Source of the DNA: Burkholderia pyrrocinia
GTDB lineage: Bacteria > Pseudomonadota > Gammaproteobacteria > Burkholderiales > Burkholderiaceae
DNA length: 64,000 nucleotides
Assembly: GCF_022809715.1 (NCBI RefSeq)
Contig: NZ_CP094460.1
Span: 620,001-684,000, forward strand
Reading direction: 5' to 3'
The notes below the pieces were generated by a model. That model ran no database searches. It was not told the DNA's origin and saw nothing but the letters and a program-made list of their open reading frames with translations. Positions 17,807-26,019 of this stretch are shown piece by piece. Numbering within the stretch: the stretch's first letter is position 1; the number at the start of each line of letters is the position of its first letter. Both the position numbers and the translations under genes were made by a program.

Positions 17807-18742
17807 TCAGCCGGCCCGGCGCGCGTCCAGCGCATCGCGCGCGGTGCGGCACGCAGCGAGATCCCACGCGGCGCAGCCGACGCTCTTGAACAGCAGCGGT
17901 CCGCCGACGGCGAATGCGCCGCCCAGCACGTCGGCGAGCGACGCGACCTGCTGCCAGTCGACCTGCGCGACGATCAGGTCGCCGGCCTCGTGGCGCGCGC
18001 CGGCCGGATCGTCGACGACGAGCCGGCTGCCGCGCACCGTGTTCGCGTCGATCTCGGCCGCATCCGCGGTGAACGCGCCGACGCCGACCACGAGCCGGCC
18101 TTCGCGCGCGGCTTCGCGGTAGACGGGCGTGCGGCTCGTCGTCAGCGTGACGACGACGTCGATCGCATCGGGAATCGCGTCGCCGTCGAGCGGTGCGAGC
18201 CGCGGCGCCTGCGCGCGGTGCGCGGCGCAGAAGGCGGCCGCGCTGTCGGCGCGGGTGCCGCGCACGTGAAGGCGCGCGTCGGGAAAGATCGCCGCGAGCG
18301 CTTCCGCGTGATTGGCCGCCTGCTTGCCGGTGCCGATCAGCAGGATGTCGCGCGGCGCGGTGCCATGCAGCGCGTCGATGCCGAGCGCGGTGACGGCCGC
18401 CGTGCGGCGGCCGGTGACCGTCGGGCCGTCGAGCGCGAAGCGCATCTCGCCGGTGGTCGCGTCGTATGCGGTCACCTGGCCGAGGATCGTCGGCAGCCCG
18501 CGCGCGCCGTTGCCGGGGCACACGTTCACGAGCTTGTGGGTGGCAAGGTCGCGCGCGCTCGACGGCATCGACAGCATCACGCCGCCGGCCTGCAGCGGCA
18601 CGACCAGGCGTTCGGGGCTGACGATCTCGCCCGCCGCGTACTCGGCGACGGCCTGCCTCAGCGTGGCGAGCAGCGCCGGGTAGTCGAGCAGCGCGGCCGT
18701 GTCGGCCGCATCGAAAACGGGAATCCGGGAAAGGGCGGTCAT
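17807..18742 (-). CDS. Ornithine cyclodeaminase-family enzyme, probable delta1-pyrroline-2-carboxylate reductase
   Basis: 311 residues from the ATG at 18742. NAD(P)-binding 'ILLIGTGKQAANHAEAL' lies in the middle, with the family's 'HKLVNVCPGNGARGLPTI' and 'GRRTAAVTALG' before it. Members of the OCD/mu-crystallin family near hydroxyproline genes reduce pyrroline-2-carboxylate to L-proline. A trans-3-hydroxy-L-proline dehydratase, whose product is that substrate, is encoded at 22221, making this the best assignment. Divergent from the GntR regulator at 19008. Ornithine cyclodeaminase activity cannot be excluded. Confidence 0.8.
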   Translation of the reverse strand: MTALSRIPVFDAADTAALLDYPALLATLRQAVAEYAAGEIVSPERLVVPLQAGGVMLSMPSSARDLATHKLVNVCPGNGARGLPTILGQVTAYDATTGEMRFALDGPTVTGRRTAAVTALGIDALHGTAPRDILLIGTGKQAANHAEALAAIFPDARLHVRGTRADSAAAFCAAHRAQAPRLAPLDGDAIPDAIDVVVTLTTSRTPVYREAAREGRLVVGVGAFTADAAEIDANTVRGSRLVVDDPAGARHEAGDLIVAQVDWQQVASLADVLGGAFAVGGPLLFKSVGCAAWDLAACRTARDALDARRAG

Positions 18743-18900
18743 CGTGTACGTCGCAGGTGTCGGTGAGCGTGGGCGACGGGCGCATGACGCGCCCGTCAAG
18801 GGGCTGCCGGATACCGTGACACGGAGGCAGTGTGGATCGAATCTATACCAATTTCAACCGCACCCGCAACCCGGAAAATAAACCGAAGCGCCGTTTTTGG

Positions 18901-18919
18901 TTCTAATATCTGTCCAGAA
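18901..18919. promoter_or_regulatory. Candidate GntR operator half-site
   Basis: TTCTAATATCTGTCCAGAA between the divergent reductase and GntR genes. It has TTCT/AGAA ends like the better palindrome at 19760 (TTCTGGTC...GACCAGAA) and may be a second site of the same regulator. Confidence 0.4.
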
Positions 18920-19007
18920 GGGTCGCCGTGGTCTCGATGCCGGCGCCGCTCCGGTATAGTGCGAACCCATTCCAAGTCCACGCCCGCGACCGGGCAGGAG
19001 CCAAACG

Positions 19008-19745
19008 ATGATGTCCGCGCGTCCCGAATCACTCGAAGGCGGTTTCAGGCCGCTGCAGATCTACGAGCAGGTCGCCGAGAAGATCCGCGACGAGATTCGC
19101 GCGGGGCGCTACGCGGCCGATTCGCGGCTGCCGTCCGAGCGCGAACTCGCGGTGCTGTTCCAGGTCGGCCGGCCGGCCGTGCGCGAGGCGCTCGGCGCGC
19201 TGCAGAACGAAGGGCTGGTGTTCACGAAGCGCAATTCGGGCACCTACGTCGTCGCGTCGCCGCTCGACGTGCTCGCGGAACGCGGCGACATGCGTGCGGC
19301 GTCCGAGGCCGACTTCAGCCCGACGTCGACGCTCGACGTGCGGCTGATCCTGGAACCCGCGATCGCGCGCCTCGCGGCGTCGCACGGCCGCGCCGACCCG
19401 GGCGCCGAGCGCTATCTCGCGCAGATGGAAACCATCACCGACGTCGACGATCCGCACCAGCGCGCGCTGTGGAACGAGAGCGACCGGCTGTTCCACCGGC
19501 AGCTCGCGCTGATGACCGGCGACCCGCTGATCGTGAAGATTGCGGACGAGGTCGCGAAGACGATGGACCAGCCGCTCTGGAAGCGGCTGAAGGACGACGG
19601 CATCTACGACGCGGGCCGAATCCGGCTCTACGTGTCCGAACACCGGCTGATCTACGAGGCGATCGTGTCCGGCGATGCCGATGCGGCTGCGTTCTATGTC
19701 GAGCAGCATATCCGCCGCGTGCGGCGCGACATCGCGCCGAAGTGA
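19008..19745 (+). CDS. GntR-family regulator, FadR (FCD) subgroup
   Basis: 245 residues: winged HTH at about 15-85 ('IYEQVAEKIRDEIRAGRY', 'LPSERELAVLFQVGRPAVREAL') followed by an all-helical FCD ligand domain with metal-binding style residues ('DRLFHRQLA', 'SEHRLIYEAI'). Sits between the reductase and the binding-protein genes of the hydroxyproline cluster, so it is the likely local regulator. A strong palindrome lies directly downstream, ahead of the transporter gene. Confidence 0.92.
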   Translation: MMSARPESLEGGFRPLQIYEQVAEKIRDEIRAGRYAADSRLPSERELAVLFQVGRPAVREALGALQNEGLVFTKRNSGTYVVASPLDVLAERGDMRAASEADFSPTSTLDVRLILEPAIARLAASHGRADPGAERYLAQMETITDVDDPHQRALWNESDRLFHRQLALMTGDPLIVKIADEVAKTMDQPLWKRLKDDGIYDAGRIRLYVSEHRLIYEAIVSGDADAAAFYVEQHIRRVRRDIAPK

Positions 19746-19759
19746 CGTGCGCGGCTTCG

Positions 19760-19783
19760 TTCTGGTCTGAAATATGACCAGAA
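19760..19783. promoter_or_regulatory. Palindromic operator before the binding-protein gene
   Basis: TTCTGGTC (19760-19767) and GACCAGAA (19776-19783) with an 8-base AT-rich spacer. FadR-type regulators bind TGGTN-ACCA-like palindromes, so this is a likely site of the GntR protein encoded just upstream. It lies 84 bases before the ATG at 19867. Confidence 0.65.
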
Positions 19784-19866
19784 TCGCTAAAATTATTTTG
19801 AAATTGCTTGCGATGTGACCACGCGTGTCCTACATTGGTTTCACACAAAACCAATCAGGAGACATC

Positions 19867-20988
19867 ATGCGACACCTCGTTACCGCGCTCTCGGTGGCTG
19901 TTGCCGCCGGCGCGCTGACTTCCGCGCACGCGCAGGAAGTCGTGATGATCGGCCATTCGGCGCCATTGACGGGCCCGCAGGCCGCGAACGGCAAGGACAA
20001 CGAAAACGGCGCGCGCCTTGCCGTCGACGAACTCAACAAGGCGGGCGTGAAGGTGGCCGGCAAGACCGTCACGTTCAAGCTGCTGTCCGACGACGACCAG
20101 GCCGACCCGAAGGCCGGCGTGCAGGTCGCGCAGAACCTCGTCGACAAGGGTGTCGTCGCGGTGCTCGGGCCGTACAACTCGGGCGTCGCGATCCCGGCAT
20201 CGCGCGTGTATTCGAATGCGGGCGTGCCGATCCTGCCGGTTGCGTCGAATCCGGCGCTCACGAAGCAGGGCTTCAAGAACATCTTCCGGATCGGCGCGAG
20301 CGACGAGCAGCTCGGCGGCACGATGGCCACGTTCGCCGCAAAGACGCTGAATGCGAAAACCGCGGCCGTCGTCGACGATCGCACCGCGTACGGGCAGGGC
20401 GTCGCCGAGCAGTTCATGAACGTCGCGAAGGCGAACGGGATCAGGATCGTCGACCAGGAATACACGAGTTCGTCGGCCACCGATTTCCTCGGCATTCTCA
20501 CCAAGATCAAGGCCGGCAACCCCGACGTGATCTTCTTCGGCGGCTATGCGGCGCAGGGCGCGCCGATGGCCAAGCAGATGAAGCAGCGCGGGCTGCGCGC
20601 GAAGCTGCTCGGCGGCGACGGCATCTGCTCGGCCGACATGGGCAAGGTGGCGGGCGATGCGGCATCGATCGTCTACTGCGCGCAGGGCGGCGTCGCGCTC
20701 GAGAAGACGCCGGCCGGGCGCGAATTCCTGAAGAAGTACCACGACGCCTATCACACGGATACGCAGGTCTATGGCGTCAACTACTACGACGGCGTGAAGC
20801 TGCTCGCCGACGCGATGGTCAAGGCCGGCACGACCACCGACAAGGCGAAGCTGATCGCGCAGCTCGCGAAGTCGAACTATGCGGGCGTCGCGGGCACCTA
20901 TTCGTTCGACGCGAACGGCGACCTGAAGGGCGCGCCGACGTCCGTCTACGTGATCCGCAACGGCCTGCCCGAGCCGTACGCGAAGTAA
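19867..20988 (+). CDS. Branched-chain-type ABC transporter substrate-binding protein (LivK-like)
   Basis: 373 residues. Signal peptide (about 1-22, ends '...SAHA'), then 'VVMIGHSAPLTGPQAANGKDNENGARLAVDELN' and 'VVAVLGPYNSGVAIPAS', the periplasmic Leu/Ile/Val-type fold. CAGGAGACATC precedes the ATG. No permease or ATPase gene is next to it, so it must use components encoded elsewhere or be left over from an interrupted cluster. Context suggests a hydroxyproline or proline-like ligand (inference). Followed by a terminator. Confidence 0.88.
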   Translation: MRHLVTALSVAVAAGALTSAHAQEVVMIGHSAPLTGPQAANGKDNENGARLAVDELNKAGVKVAGKTVTFKLLSDDDQADPKAGVQVAQNLVDKGVVAVLGPYNSGVAIPASRVYSNAGVPILPVASNPALTKQGFKNIFRIGASDEQLGGTMATFAAKTLNAKTAAVVDDRTAYGQGVAEQFMNVAKANGIRIVDQEYTSSSATDFLGILTKIKAGNPDVIFFGGYAAQGAPMAKQMKQRGLRAKLLGGDGICSADMGKVAGDAASIVYCAQGGVALEKTPAGREFLKKYHDAYHTDTQVYGVNYYDGVKLLADAMVKAGTTTDKAKLIAQLAKSNYAGVAGTYSFDANGDLKGAPTSVYVIRNGLPEPYAK

Positions 20989-21007
20989 CCGCGGCCAGCC
21001 TGCCATC

Positions 21008-21037
21008 GGACGGCGGCCTGGCCGCCGTCCTTCGTTT
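21008..21037 (+). terminator. Terminator after the binding-protein gene
   Basis: GGACGGCGGC (21008-21017) and GCCGCCGTCC (21021-21030) form a 10-base stem with a CTG loop, followed by TTCGTTT. Confidence 0.75.
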
Positions 21038-21073
21038 CAACGCATTCGATCGACCTTGACGTCCTTATATGAA

Positions 21074-21093
21074 CACCTCCCTAAAAGGAGGTG
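21074..21093 (-). repeat. Right-end hairpin of the IS element
   Basis: CACCTCC and GGAGGTG separated by CTAAAA, overlapping the tnpB stop codon. In this family the right end and tnpB 3' end encode the guide RNA scaffold, so an omega-RNA could be read from about 21200 down to 21060 on the minus strand (inference). Confidence 0.6.
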
Positions 21094-22140
21094 ATTCCCA
21101 CACCTGGCGATGCACACCCGCATCGGAGAATGTTCAACGCAGCGTTGGTATCACGATCATGCTCGACGCCACAGTCACTGCAGGTCCACTCTCTTACTCG
21201 CAGTCCCGCGATACCTTTCGGCCGCGTCGTGCTGTCTGTCGACCCGCACGCCGAACAGGACTGGGTAGAACCGCTTTCGTCGACTTCCTCGAACGTGGCC
21301 CCGTGCGCCATCGCCTTGTAACGGAGCTTGTCCCGGAAGGACGACCAGGATGCGTCGTAGACGCTTTTCGCCATCCTGGTCTTGGCGAGCTTGGCGGCCG
21401 ACACGTTGCCGACCGCGATGTAGTCGAAGCGTCGCACCAGATCGAGTGCGAGCTTGTGCTGGAAGTCCGCGCGAGCACTCGCCACCTTGGCGTGCAGCTT
21501 CGCGATGTGCCGCTTGTGCTTTCGCGCACGCTGCGCTTTCGCCAGCTTTTCGGCCGCGCGCTGGCCGAACCGGTCGTTAGGCAGCTTCTCGCCGGTCGAA
21601 AGTGTGGCGAAGTCTTTCAGACCGAGATCGAGGCCGACACCAGAGCGGATCGGGCGCGCCTGAACATCGGGTATCTCGATCGCGATATTCAGGAACCAGT
21701 TGCCGCGCGCTTCCTGCGCGAAGTTGGTGCCGTCCTTGATCTTGCCGTCGGGCAGCGGGCGACTGCTGAACACGCGGAAGGTGTGGCCGGCGAAGCGGAA
21801 CGCGTCGCCTTCGCGCTTCAGATCGCGGCCCTTCAGCGGCACCCAGCCCAGCGACTTCCTGCCGCGATAGCGCAGGTAGGGGCGACGGTGCTGGCTGCGC
21901 GACTTCGCATATTGCTCGCACGTCGCATTGATCGTGCCGGAGTGGAGTCCGAGTTCCTTGCTACTGCCGGTGGTCAGTACGTTCAGGTCGAAACCTGTCG
22001 GCCACTTCTTGCTCCACTTGAGCGTGCTTCTGCGTGTCGTTGCAGAAGTTCCAGACGTAGTTCACCGCACGGCTCTGCTTGTTAAGCAGTCCGTTGAGCG
22101 ATTTCACCCGGTAGCGGTATACAAGAATCATGCCGGTCAT
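21081..22140 (-). pseudogene. tnpB: tnpB (OrfB) RNA-guided nuclease gene, frameshifted near its start
   Basis: Reading from the ATG at 22140, the first frame gives 'YRYRVKSLNGLLNKQSRAVNYVWNF' style TnpB N-terminus. It then changes frame at about 22019-22024 (a 2-base loss or 1-base gain after the codons for QKHA), and the rest continues in another frame to 21081. The long downstream part has RuvC-I 'GVGLDLGLKDF', zinc-finger CSACG/CSDCG and 'HDRDTNAALNIL'. The usual RuvC-II Glu position reads 'AVGNVSA', with an EEVDE cluster further on. Probably inactive because of the frameshift. Confidence 0.8.
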
Positions 22141-22220
22141 TTTAACGTTGGAATGCCGCTGTCAAACAGCGGCGCTCCTTTCCTCCCCGCCCTGAAGGAC
22201 GGGGTTTCTCAGAGCATCTG

Positions 22221-23228
22221 ATGAAAATTTCCCGATCCCTTTCCACTGTCGAAGTCCATACGGGCGGCGAAGCGTTCCGCATCGTCACGAGCGGGCTGCC
22301 GCGCCTGCCTGGCGACACGATCGTCCAGCGCCGCGCATGGCTCAAGGAGAACGCCGACGAGATCCGCCGTGCGCTGATGTTCGAACCGCGCGGCCACGCC
22401 GACATGTACGGCGGCTACCTGACCGAGCCCGTGTCGCCGAACGCCGATTTCGGCGTGATCTTCGTGCACAACGAAGGCTACAGCGACCATTGCGGGCACG
22501 GCGTGATCGCGCTGTCGACCGCGGCCGTCGAACTCGGCTGGGTGCAGCGCACGGTGCCGGAAACGCGGGTCGGCATCGACGCGCCGTGCGGCTTCATCGA
22601 GGCCTTCGTCAAGTGGGACGGCGAGCATGCGGGGCCCGTGCGCTTCGTCAACGTGCCGTCGTTCATCTGGCGGCGCGACGTGTCGGTCGACACGCCGTCG
22701 TTCGGCACCGTGACCGGCGACATCGCGTATGGCGGCGCGTTCTATTTCTACGTCGACGGCGCGCCATTCGACCTGCCGGTGCGCGAATCGGCGGTGGAAA
22801 AGCTGATCCGCTTCGGCGCGGAAGTGAAGGCTGCCGCGAACGCGAAGTACCCGGTCGTACATCCGGAGATTCCGGAAATCAACCATATCTACGGCACGAT
22901 CATCGCGAACGCGCCGCGCCATCCGGGCTCGACGCAGGCGAACTGCTGCGTGTTCGCGGATCGCGAGGTCGACCGCTCGCCGACCGGCTCCGGCACCGGC
23001 GGGCGCGTCGCGCAGCTGTACCAGCGCGGGCTGCTCGCGGCCGGCGACACGCTCGTCAACGAATCGATCGTCGGCACGATCTTCAAGGGGCGCGTGCTGC
23101 GCGAGACGACGGTCGGCGAGATCGCGGCCGTGATCCCGGAAGTGGAAGGCAGTGCGCATATCTGCGGTTTCGCGAACTGGATCGTCGACGAGCGCGATCC
23201 GCTGACCTACGGTTTTCTCGTGCGCTGA
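22221..23228 (+). CDS. Probable trans-3-hydroxy-L-proline dehydratase (proline racemase family)
   Basis: 335 residues of the proline racemase fold. The first catalytic position is C91 ('SDHCGHG'). The second, Cys in racemases and epimerases ('DRSPCG'), is T255 here ('DRSPTGSGTGG'). A Cys/Thr pair is the signature of trans-3-hydroxy-L-proline dehydratase, which yields pyrroline-2-carboxylate. That fits the reductase at 17807. The start lies about 15 bases from the IS element end and has almost no ribosome site (AGAG only), so expression may have been altered by the insertion. Followed by a terminator. Confidence 0.85.
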   Translation: MKISRSLSTVEVHTGGEAFRIVTSGLPRLPGDTIVQRRAWLKENADEIRRALMFEPRGHADMYGGYLTEPVSPNADFGVIFVHNEGYSDHCGHGVIALSTAAVELGWVQRTVPETRVGIDAPCGFIEAFVKWDGEHAGPVRFVNVPSFIWRRDVSVDTPSFGTVTGDIAYGGAFYFYVDGAPFDLPVRESAVEKLIRFGAEVKAAANAKYPVVHPEIPEINHIYGTIIANAPRHPGSTQANCCVFADREVDRSPTGSGTGGRVAQLYQRGLLAAGDTLVNESIVGTIFKGRVLRETTVGEIAAVIPEVEGSAHICGFANWIVDERDPLTYGFLVR

Positions 23229-23283
23229 GCAGCGGCGCAGATCGGCCGCCGTCGCGCGGCCAGCCGGTTGTCGTACCAGGCCT

Positions 23284-23321
23284 GGCGCGTCGTTCCCGTT
23301 GCGGGGGCACGCGCCTTTTTT
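23284..23321 (+). terminator. Terminator after the dehydratase gene
   Basis: GGCGCGT (23284-23290) and ACGCGCC (23309-23315) followed by six T residues. Confidence 0.75.
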
Positions 23322-23402
23322 GCGTGCGACCGGTCGCGAAGCCGTGCGGTGCGCGCCGGCGCACGGCCGCCACGGCCTGCCGGCCGCGCGAGTTTTGGTA
23401 CG

Positions 23403-25982
23403 ATGCACCCTTTTCAGCCGAGCTCCACCCGCGTGAATCGCCGAAACGTGTCGTCAGTGCGTGACTTCTGTGCCAGCTGGGTTGCGCGCGCCCAACCCGT
23501 CGCGGCTGCCGCCGTCGCGAGGGTCAAGCCTCTCGCCGCCGCCGCGTGGCAGCATCTCCGTCGTCCCACGCGCCGCGGCGTGCTGCTCACGGCCGCCGCC
23601 GTGCCGGTGCTGTTCGTGCTGTACGTGATCGCGCTGATCCCGTTCACGCCGGGCATCGGCGACATCCGCAAGGCGCGCGTCGACCAGCCGGCGCAGGTGC
23701 TGTCCGCCGACGGCAAGCTGCTGGCCGAATTCAAGCCGTCGAACCGCGAGTGGGTGCCGCTCAAGCAGATCTCGCCGCACATGGTCGACGCGCTGATCGC
23801 GACCGAGGATCATCGCTTCTACGAGCATCACGGCCTCGACTGGAAACGCACCGCGTCGGCCGCGCTCCATACGTTCTCGGGCAGCCGCCAGGGCGGCTCG
23901 ACGATCACGCAGCAGCTCGCGCGCAACCTGTATCCGGACGAGATCGGCCGCGCGCCGACGCTCACGCGCAAGGTGAAGGAAGCCATCACCGCGCTGAAGA
24001 TCGAAGCCGTCTACAGCAAGGACCAGATCCTCGAGACCTACCTGAACACGGTGCCGTTCCTGTACAACGCGTACGGCGTCGAGATGGCCGCGCGCACCTA
24101 TTTCGACAAGTCGGCCGACCAGCTCGACGTGCTCGACAGCGCGACGCTCGTCGGGATGTTGAAGGGCAACAGCTACTACAACCCGGTGCTGAATCCCGAG
24201 CGCGCGCTGCAGCGGCGCAACACGGTGCTCGGCCAGATGGTGAAGTACGGCAAGCTGTCGGCGGCGCAGTTCGCGCAGTTGCAGCGCCGGCCGCTGCGCA
24301 TCGATTTCGAGCGCCAGAAGGAGCCGCCGGGGCCGGCGCCGCATTTCGCGCAGCAGTTGCGCAAATGGCTGATCGCGTGGGCCGACCGCAACGACTACAA
24401 CATCTACTCGGACGGATTGATCGTGCGCACGACGATCGATTCGCGGCTGCAGCAGATGGCGACGCAGGCGCTCACGCTGCAGGGCAATCAGTTGCAGGGC
24501 ATCGCGAACAACGCGTGGAGCGGCCGCGACGGCTGCGGCACCGACAACGAGGTGTTCCGCACCTTCATGCGCGAGTCGCCCGAATACAAGGCCGCGCAGG
24601 ACGCCGGCAAGGACGACGCGGCCGCGATGAAGCTGCTCGCGGCTGACCGCGGCTTCATGCGTGCGCTGTGCAAGACGAAGACCGACGTGCAGGCCGGCTT
24701 CCTCGCGATCGATCCGCGCGACGGGCAGATCCGCGCATGGGTCGGCAGCCGCGACTTTACCAACGAGCCGTTCGACCACGTCGCGCAGGCACGGCGCCAG
24801 CCGGGCTCGACGTTCAAGCCGTTCGTCTATGGCGCCGCGTTCGCGGGCGGGATGAAGCCGGACGACACGTTCATCGACCAGCCGGTCGAGATCCCGCTGA
24901 AGGGCGGCGAGATCTGGCGGCCGAACGACGACGTGCCGCCTACGGGCAAACCGATGACGCTGCGCGACGCGGTCGCGCTGTCGCGCAACCGGATCACCGC
25001 GCAGGTGATGGAGAAGGTCGGGCCCACGGCGGTCGCGCGGCTCGCGCGCGACATGGGCGTGCGCGAAAGCCCGCTCGAACGCGTGCCGTCGCTCGCGCTC
25101 GGCACGAGCCCGGTCACGCTGAAGGAGATGGTCGCGTCGTACGCGACGATCGCGAACGGCGGGCTGTACGTCGAACCGCAGATGGTGACGCGCATCGAGA
25201 ATCGCCAGGGCGACGTGCTCGCCGAGTACGCGCCGGCGCCGCCCGAGCGCGCGCTCGACGCCGAAACCGACAAGACGCTGCTCGACGTGATGCGCGATGT
25301 CGTGACGCGCGGCACGGGCGGCAGCATCCGCACGCGCTTCGGCGTTCGCGGCGATGTAGCCGGCAAGACGGGCACGACGCAGGACAATGCGGACGGCTGG
25401 TTCATCCTGATGCAGCCGGGCCTCGTCGCCGGCGCGTGGGTCGGATTCGACGACGGCCGCGTGACGCTGCGCAGCGATTACTGGGGGCAGGGCGCGCACA
25501 GTGCGCTGCCGATCGTCGGCGATTTCTTCCAGCGCGCGCAGCGCGCCCGGATCGTCGACACGAAGGCGAAATTCGATACCGAGCCGTCGCCCGGCTGGTT
25601 CGCGTCGCTGCGCGAGCGTGCGACGGATCTGTTCGACACGTGGTTCAGGCCCGAGCCGACGAAGGCGCCCGCGCCAGTCAGGACGCAGCGCATGGCGCCT
25701 TCATCGGAGGCCGACGAAGGCGCGGCATCGGCCGCGTCGGCGGCATCGGCGCCCGAAGCGGCGTCCGGCGGCATCGTCGAGGAATGGATACCGGCGTCCG
25801 AAGTGGCCGCATCGGCCGCCGCGTTGTCGCCAGGCGCATCGCAGCCGCAGACGGCGCAGCCGCCGGCAGTGGGCGCAAGTACGACGAGCGACGGCAGTGC
25901 GGGCATCGGTGCGGCGCCGGCCGCCACGCCGGCCCAGCCGCCCGCGCCGGTCGCTCCCGACGCGACGGGCGCCTCGCAGTAA
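23403..25982 (+). CDS. Bifunctional class A penicillin-binding protein (PBP1-type)
   Basis: 859 residues. One membrane helix at about 55-80, then a GT51 transglycosylase domain ('ATEDHRFYEHHGLD' with catalytic Glu, 'GGSTITQQLARNLYPDE'). A transpeptidase domain follows with S-x-x-K ('PGSTFKPF'), S-x-N ('LSRNRI') and K-T-G ('AGKTGTT'). It polymerises and cross-links peptidoglycan in the periplasm. The C-terminal 130 or so residues are Ala/Pro/Ser-rich and low complexity, beyond the usual family end. Start chosen at the ATG at 23403; upstream in-frame sequence is probably untranslated. Confidence 0.92.
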   Translation: MHPFQPSSTRVNRRNVSSVRDFCASWVARAQPVAAAAVARVKPLAAAAWQHLRRPTRRGVLLTAAAVPVLFVLYVIALIPFTPGIGDIRKARVDQPAQVLSADGKLLAEFKPSNREWVPLKQISPHMVDALIATEDHRFYEHHGLDWKRTASAALHTFSGSRQGGSTITQQLARNLYPDEIGRAPTLTRKVKEAITALKIEAVYSKDQILETYLNTVPFLYNAYGVEMAARTYFDKSADQLDVLDSATLVGMLKGNSYYNPVLNPERALQRRNTVLGQMVKYGKLSAAQFAQLQRRPLRIDFERQKEPPGPAPHFAQQLRKWLIAWADRNDYNIYSDGLIVRTTIDSRLQQMATQALTLQGNQLQGIANNAWSGRDGCGTDNEVFRTFMRESPEYKAAQDAGKDDAAAMKLLAADRGFMRALCKTKTDVQAGFLAIDPRDGQIRAWVGSRDFTNEPFDHVAQARRQPGSTFKPFVYGAAFAGGMKPDDTFIDQPVEIPLKGGEIWRPNDDVPPTGKPMTLRDAVALSRNRITAQVMEKVGPTAVARLARDMGVRESPLERVPSLALGTSPVTLKEMVASYATIANGGLYVEPQMVTRIENRQGDVLAEYAPAPPERALDAETDKTLLDVMRDVVTRGTGGSIRTRFGVRGDVAGKTGTTQDNADGWFILMQPGLVAGAWVGFDDGRVTLRSDYWGQGAHSALPIVGDFFQRAQRARIVDTKAKFDTEPSPGWFASLRERATDLFDTWFRPEPTKAPAPVRTQRMAPSSEADEGAASAASAASAPEAASGGIVEEWIPASEVAASAAALSPGASQPQTAQPPAVGASTTSDGSAGIGAAPAATPAQPPAPVAPDATGASQ

Positions 25983-26019
25983 CGAAGCCGTTCAGATTTC
26001 GCGCGACGCTGCCGTAATC

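Larger units (their letters stand above)
21061..22206 (-). mobile_element. IS200/IS605-type element (tnpB only)
   Basis: About 1.15 kb holding a tnpB-type gene on the minus strand and hairpins at both ends in place of inverted terminal repeats. At the tnpB 3' side CACCTCC-CTAAAA-GGAGGTG lies at 21074-21093. At the other side are GCCGCTG/CAGCGGC (about 22154-22172) and CCCCG...CGGGG (about 22185-22204). No Y1 transposase tnpA is visible, so movement would need help. It separates the binding-protein gene from the dehydratase gene. Exact ends are approximate. Confidence 0.8.
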
